From NCBI RefSeq assembly GCF_008642315.1, contig NZ_CP029192.1:62001-126000 (forward strand): DNA of 64,000 bases, written 5' to 3'. Position numbers and translations under genes: made by a program. The notes under the pieces were generated by a model. The model had not been told where the DNA came from, ran no database searches, and worked only from the letters and a program-made list of their open reading frames with translations. Numbering within the stretch: the stretch's first letter is position 1; each line of letters opens with the position of its first letter. Below are positions 61,559 through 64,000 of the stretch, one piece after another. Source of the stretch: Streptomyces venezuelae (GTDB lineage Bacteria; Actinomycetota; Actinomycetes; Streptomycetales; Streptomycetaceae).

Positions 61559-61917
61559 GCCGCCCCCTGCCTGTCCGGCCCGCCCGCCGGCCGGGCAGGG
61601 CCCTCGTCCCACCGTGCCCCGGGCACCGCAGGCGCCCGGGGCCCGCCCCTGCCGCCCGGCCCGCGCCCTGTGACCGGGCCCGGCGCCGCCGGGCAGGGGG
61701 CAGCCCGGCCGCGCCGCCCTGGCCGCGCCGCCCTGGCCGCGCGGCCCCGCGGGGCTGCCCGCCGCACCCGCCCGCCGACCTGTCTGCCGGGCTGCCGGGC
61801 ACCCGACCACCCCATGACCCGCCCCACCGCATGCCGCATGCCGTTTGCCGCATGCCCGGCGGGCCGCACACCCGTGCGTGCCCGCCCCACCACCGCACTC
61901 CTCGGGGGAGACACAAC
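61559..61917. other. Intergenic region before the multicopper oxidase
   Basis: These 359 bases hold no gene that I can support. GC-rich short repeats such as GGCCGCGCCGCCCT (twice near 61705-61735) and CCGCATGCC motifs near 61830-61860 are present. The oxidase promoter is presumably close to its GGGGGAG box at 61904-61910. Confidence 0.5.
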
Positions 61918-63405
61918 ATGATCCAGCGCAGAACCGTCCTCAAGACGGGCGCCGCTCTCACCGGCACCCTGGGCAGCGCGGGCCTGCTGGTGCCCGCCCT
62001 GGCCGACGCCGCACCCGCAACCGAGCCGGCCGGCGACCTGGACCCCACCGGCATCGCGCAGTTCACCCAGCCGATGCCGGTGCCCAAGGTGCTGCAGCCC
62101 AGCGCGGTGTCCAGCACCACCACCTACTACAAGATGACCATGAAGGAGGTCGACGTCCAGCTCGTGCCCGGCTACACCAGCCGGGTGCGGACCTTCAACG
62201 GCAGCTTCCCCGGCCCCGTGATCAAGGCGGTCTCCGGGCGGCGCGTCGTGGTCCAGCAGACCAACCAGCTGCCCGTGCCCGCCTCGGTCCACCTGCACGG
62301 CGCGCACGTGCCCCAGAGCAGCGACGGCTCGCCCATGGACCTGATCGCGGCCGGCGGCGGCACCAAGACCTACACGTACCCCAACAGCCAGCCGCACGCG
62401 AATCTGTGGCTGCACGACCACGCCCACCACTACGAGGCGGAGACCGTCTACCGCGGGCTGAGCGGCTTCTACCTGCTCACCGACACCGAGGAGCAGAAGC
62501 TGAGCCTGCCCTCGGGGGCCTACGACGTGCCGATCGGGCTGAGCGACGCGCGCCTGGACGACACCGGTCAGCTCGTGTACGCGATGGGCGACCGCAAGCG
62601 CCGCGTGCTGCTGGCCAACGGCCGGGCCTGGCCCTACTTCCAGGTCGCCGCCCGCAAGTACCGTCTGCGCCTGTTCAACATGTCCAACATGCGCTTCTAC
62701 ACGCTCAAGCTGGCCGACGGCTCGGCGTTCCAGCAGATCGGCGGGGACGGCGGGCTGCTGGAGAAGCCGGTGGAGGCGACCTCGGTGGCGCTGTCGCCCG
62801 GTGAACGCGCCGACCTGGTCGTGGACTTCTCGCGGTACGCCGAGGGCACCACGCTGGTCCTGGAGAACACCGCGGCGCGCTACCCCGACGATCCCGCCGA
62901 GCAGATCGGGCGGGTCCTGCAGTTCCGGGTGGGTGCTCCGGCCGCCGACGCCAGCCGGGTGCCGGCCACCCTGCGCACGCTGCCCCCGCTGGGCACCGCC
63001 ACCGTCAACCGCAGCTTCGAGCTGTACACGGACGAGAGCGGGGCGACGATGGACTCCTCCATCAACGGCAAGACCTACGACATGGACCGGATCGACACCG
63101 AGGTCGAGTACGGGGCCACGGAGATCTGGTCGGTGCGCAACGCCAACACCCGCGTGCCGCACAACTTCCACATGCACCTGGTGCAGTTCCGGGTGCTGGA
63201 GCGGGGCGGCAAGCCGGTCACCTCCGGGCCGGAGAGCGGGCTGAAGGACACCGTGTCCGTGATGCCCGGGGAGACGGTCAAGCTGCAGGCGACGTTCACC
63301 GGCTACGAGGGCACGTACGTGTACCACTGCCACATGTTCGACCACGCGGCGATGGGCATGATGGCGAACTTCCGTGTCACCCGGGCCCGGAGCGTCCGCC
63401 GCTGA
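61918..63405 (+). CDS. Exported multicopper oxidase (laccase-like)
   Basis: The 495-aa protein starts with a twin-arginine signal (MIQRRTVLKTGAALTGTLGSAGLLVPALADA), so it is exported folded with copper. The four copper-binding stretches are VHLHGAH, WLHDHAHH, HNFHMHLVQF and HCHMFDHAAMGMM (HCHxxxHxxxxM, type 1 copper with Met). It belongs to the CotA/bilirubin-oxidase-like three-domain group. In a phenolic meroterpenoid cluster it may oxidise phenols to quinones or couple two molecules outside the cell. GGGGGAG precedes the ATG. Confidence 0.94.
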   Translation: MIQRRTVLKTGAALTGTLGSAGLLVPALADAAPATEPAGDLDPTGIAQFTQPMPVPKVLQPSAVSSTTTYYKMTMKEVDVQLVPGYTSRVRTFNGSFPGPVIKAVSGRRVVVQQTNQLPVPASVHLHGAHVPQSSDGSPMDLIAAGGGTKTYTYPNSQPHANLWLHDHAHHYEAETVYRGLSGFYLLTDTEEQKLSLPSGAYDVPIGLSDARLDDTGQLVYAMGDRKRRVLLANGRAWPYFQVAARKYRLRLFNMSNMRFYTLKLADGSAFQQIGGDGGLLEKPVEATSVALSPGERADLVVDFSRYAEGTTLVLENTAARYPDDPAEQIGRVLQFRVGAPAADASRVPATLRTLPPLGTATVNRSFELYTDESGATMDSSINGKTYDMDRIDTEVEYGATEIWSVRNANTRVPHNFHMHLVQFRVLERGGKPVTSGPESGLKDTVSVMPGETVKLQATFTGYEGTYVYHCHMFDHAAMGMMANFRVTRARSVRR

Positions 63406-63458
63406 CCGGCACCCCGGCCCGGCCCCTCGATCGTGCGGGGGCCCGGCCGGGTCCGGGC

Positions 63459-63494
63459 AAAAAAAATGACGGCCCCGGGACATCCGGGGCCGTC
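63459..63494 (-). terminator. Rho-independent terminator after the prenyl diphosphate synthase
   Basis: Read leftward, an 11-base-pair stem (63494-63484 with 63478-63468) around a five-base loop is followed by ATTTTTTTT. It is a strong intrinsic terminator 38 bases past the synthase stop and may also hold transcription from the oxidase. Confidence 0.88.
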
Positions 63495-63531
63495 GGGCTG
63501 TGCGGGCGCACCGCGCACCGGGGCGGTGGGG

Positions 63532-64000
63532 TCAGGAGGTGCGCTGGGTGGCGCTGATGGCCAGGGCGCGCAGCTGGTCCTTGGCCTCGGCGCCGGTGCG
63601 GCTGGTCTCCAGCGCGGCAAGGGCCCGTTCGGTGCGGGCGGTGATGTCGCGTTCGACGTGGGCGACGGCGCCGACGTCGGTGATGATGGCGCGCATCGTG
63701 TCCAGTTCGTCGGCGGTGACGTCCGTGCCGATCTTCGTGCGGAGGAACTTCGCGGCGTCCGGGTCGCGGTCGTCGGCGTAGCGCAGGGCGAGGGCGAACA
63801 GCACGGTGCGCTTGCCCTGGATCAGGTCGCCGCCGGAGGGCTTGCCGGTCTCCTGCGGGGTGCCGAAGACGCCCAGCAGGTCGTCGCGCAGCTGGAAGGC
63901 GATGCCGATGTCGAGGCCGAAGGCGCGGTAGGCGGCGATGAGTTCGCTGTCCGCGCCGGCGATCGCGGCGCCGATGTGCAGCGGGCGTTCGACCGTGTAG
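63532..64000 (-). CDS. Polyprenyl diphosphate synthase (probably GGPP synthase), C-terminal part
   Basis: Only the last 155 or so codons are in the window; the gene runs off the right edge. The visible part starts TVERPLHIGAAIAGADSELIAAYRAFGLDIGIAFQLRDDLLGVFGTP, which is the second Asp-rich region (DD in FQLRDDLLG) of short-chain trans-prenyltransferases. GKPSGGDLIQGKRTVLFALAL follows. YTVERPLHIGA is typical of actinomycete GGPP/FPP synthases. It would supply the diphosphate for the cyclase and the ABBA enzymes. Chain length is set by residues upstream of the first Asp motif, which are out of view. Confidence 0.92.
   Translation of the reverse strand, partial: YTVERPLHIGAAIAGADSELIAAYRAFGLDIGIAFQLRDDLLGVFGTPQETGKPSGGDLIQGKRTVLFALALRYADDRDPDAAKFLRTKIGTDVTADELDTMRAIITDVGAVAHVERDITARTERALAALETSRTGAEAKDQLRALAISATQRTS

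Overview
The window looks like the chromosome of a Streptomyces or a close actinomycete relative. Base composition is very high in G+C with G/C third positions throughout, many starts are GTG, gene pairs overlap by ATGA/GTGA/TGATG, and lineage-typical families are present (DUF5133, DUF5993, DUF6332, DUF6629, a mycothiol-dependent nitroreductase homologue, a SpoIIE-type phosphatase). No rRNA, tRNA, CRISPR array, ketosynthase or NRPS gene is visible. Functional calls come from reading motifs and remembered family sequences; no searches were run.

Left region (1-21 kb): tailoring genes that look like one side of an aromatic polyketide cluster whose core synthase would lie outside the window. A leftward operon carries two tandem PgaE/UrdE-type flavin hydroxylases followed by cysC, cysD and cysN, the enzymes that make PAPS. 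Upstream lie a secreted alpha/beta hydrolase homologue with Asp in place of the nucleophilic Ser, a PAPS-type sulfotransferase, an AhpD-like protein without its CxxC, an SDR, a Rieske ferredoxin, a GATase-like protein without its catalytic His, a third flavin monooxygenase, an NmrA-like protein, a second hydrolase, a HemY-like oxidase, a thioredoxin-fold Rv2466c homologue and a TetX-like monooxygenase. A DrrAB-like ABC exporter, a DUF4097 protein and a divergent HTH regulator with TTGCGTTGCAA operators follow.

Middle region (22-47 kb): mostly ordinary accessory genes. These include DsbB with DUF5993, a methyltransferase, an ANTAR/GAF regulator, cupins, two LysR regulators with divergent partners, a three-subunit molybdenum hydroxylase (YagTSR type), a PHP protein, a CrtI-like oxidoreductase group with a truncated SDR, an aminotransferase, a stress-type SDR, a SpoIIE-type phosphatase, a bacterioferritin-like protein and a lipase.

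Right region (47-64 kb): a second, clearly biosynthetic cluster for a prenylated aromatic/diterpenoid hybrid. It has two NphB-type ABBA prenyltransferases, a 533-aa class II terpene cyclase with a DVDD motif, a polyprenyl (probably GGPP) synthase running off the end, two O-methyltransferases, an acyl-CoA-ligase-like protein, a SnoaL-like protein, an exported multicopper oxidase, an MFS exporter, two ECF41-type sigma factors and the decayed end of a third.

The most interesting finding is a shared promoter signature. Five leftward promoters match the ECF41 pattern (TGTCACA or NCTCACA, exactly 16 bases, CGTC). They sit before the quinone reductase, the MFS exporter, the second ECF41 gene itself and a small membrane protein, all in the right cluster. 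The fifth and best match sits before the sulfotransferase 40 kb away in the left cluster. This suggests one ECF41 regulon reaching both clusters, and possibly a sulfated product.
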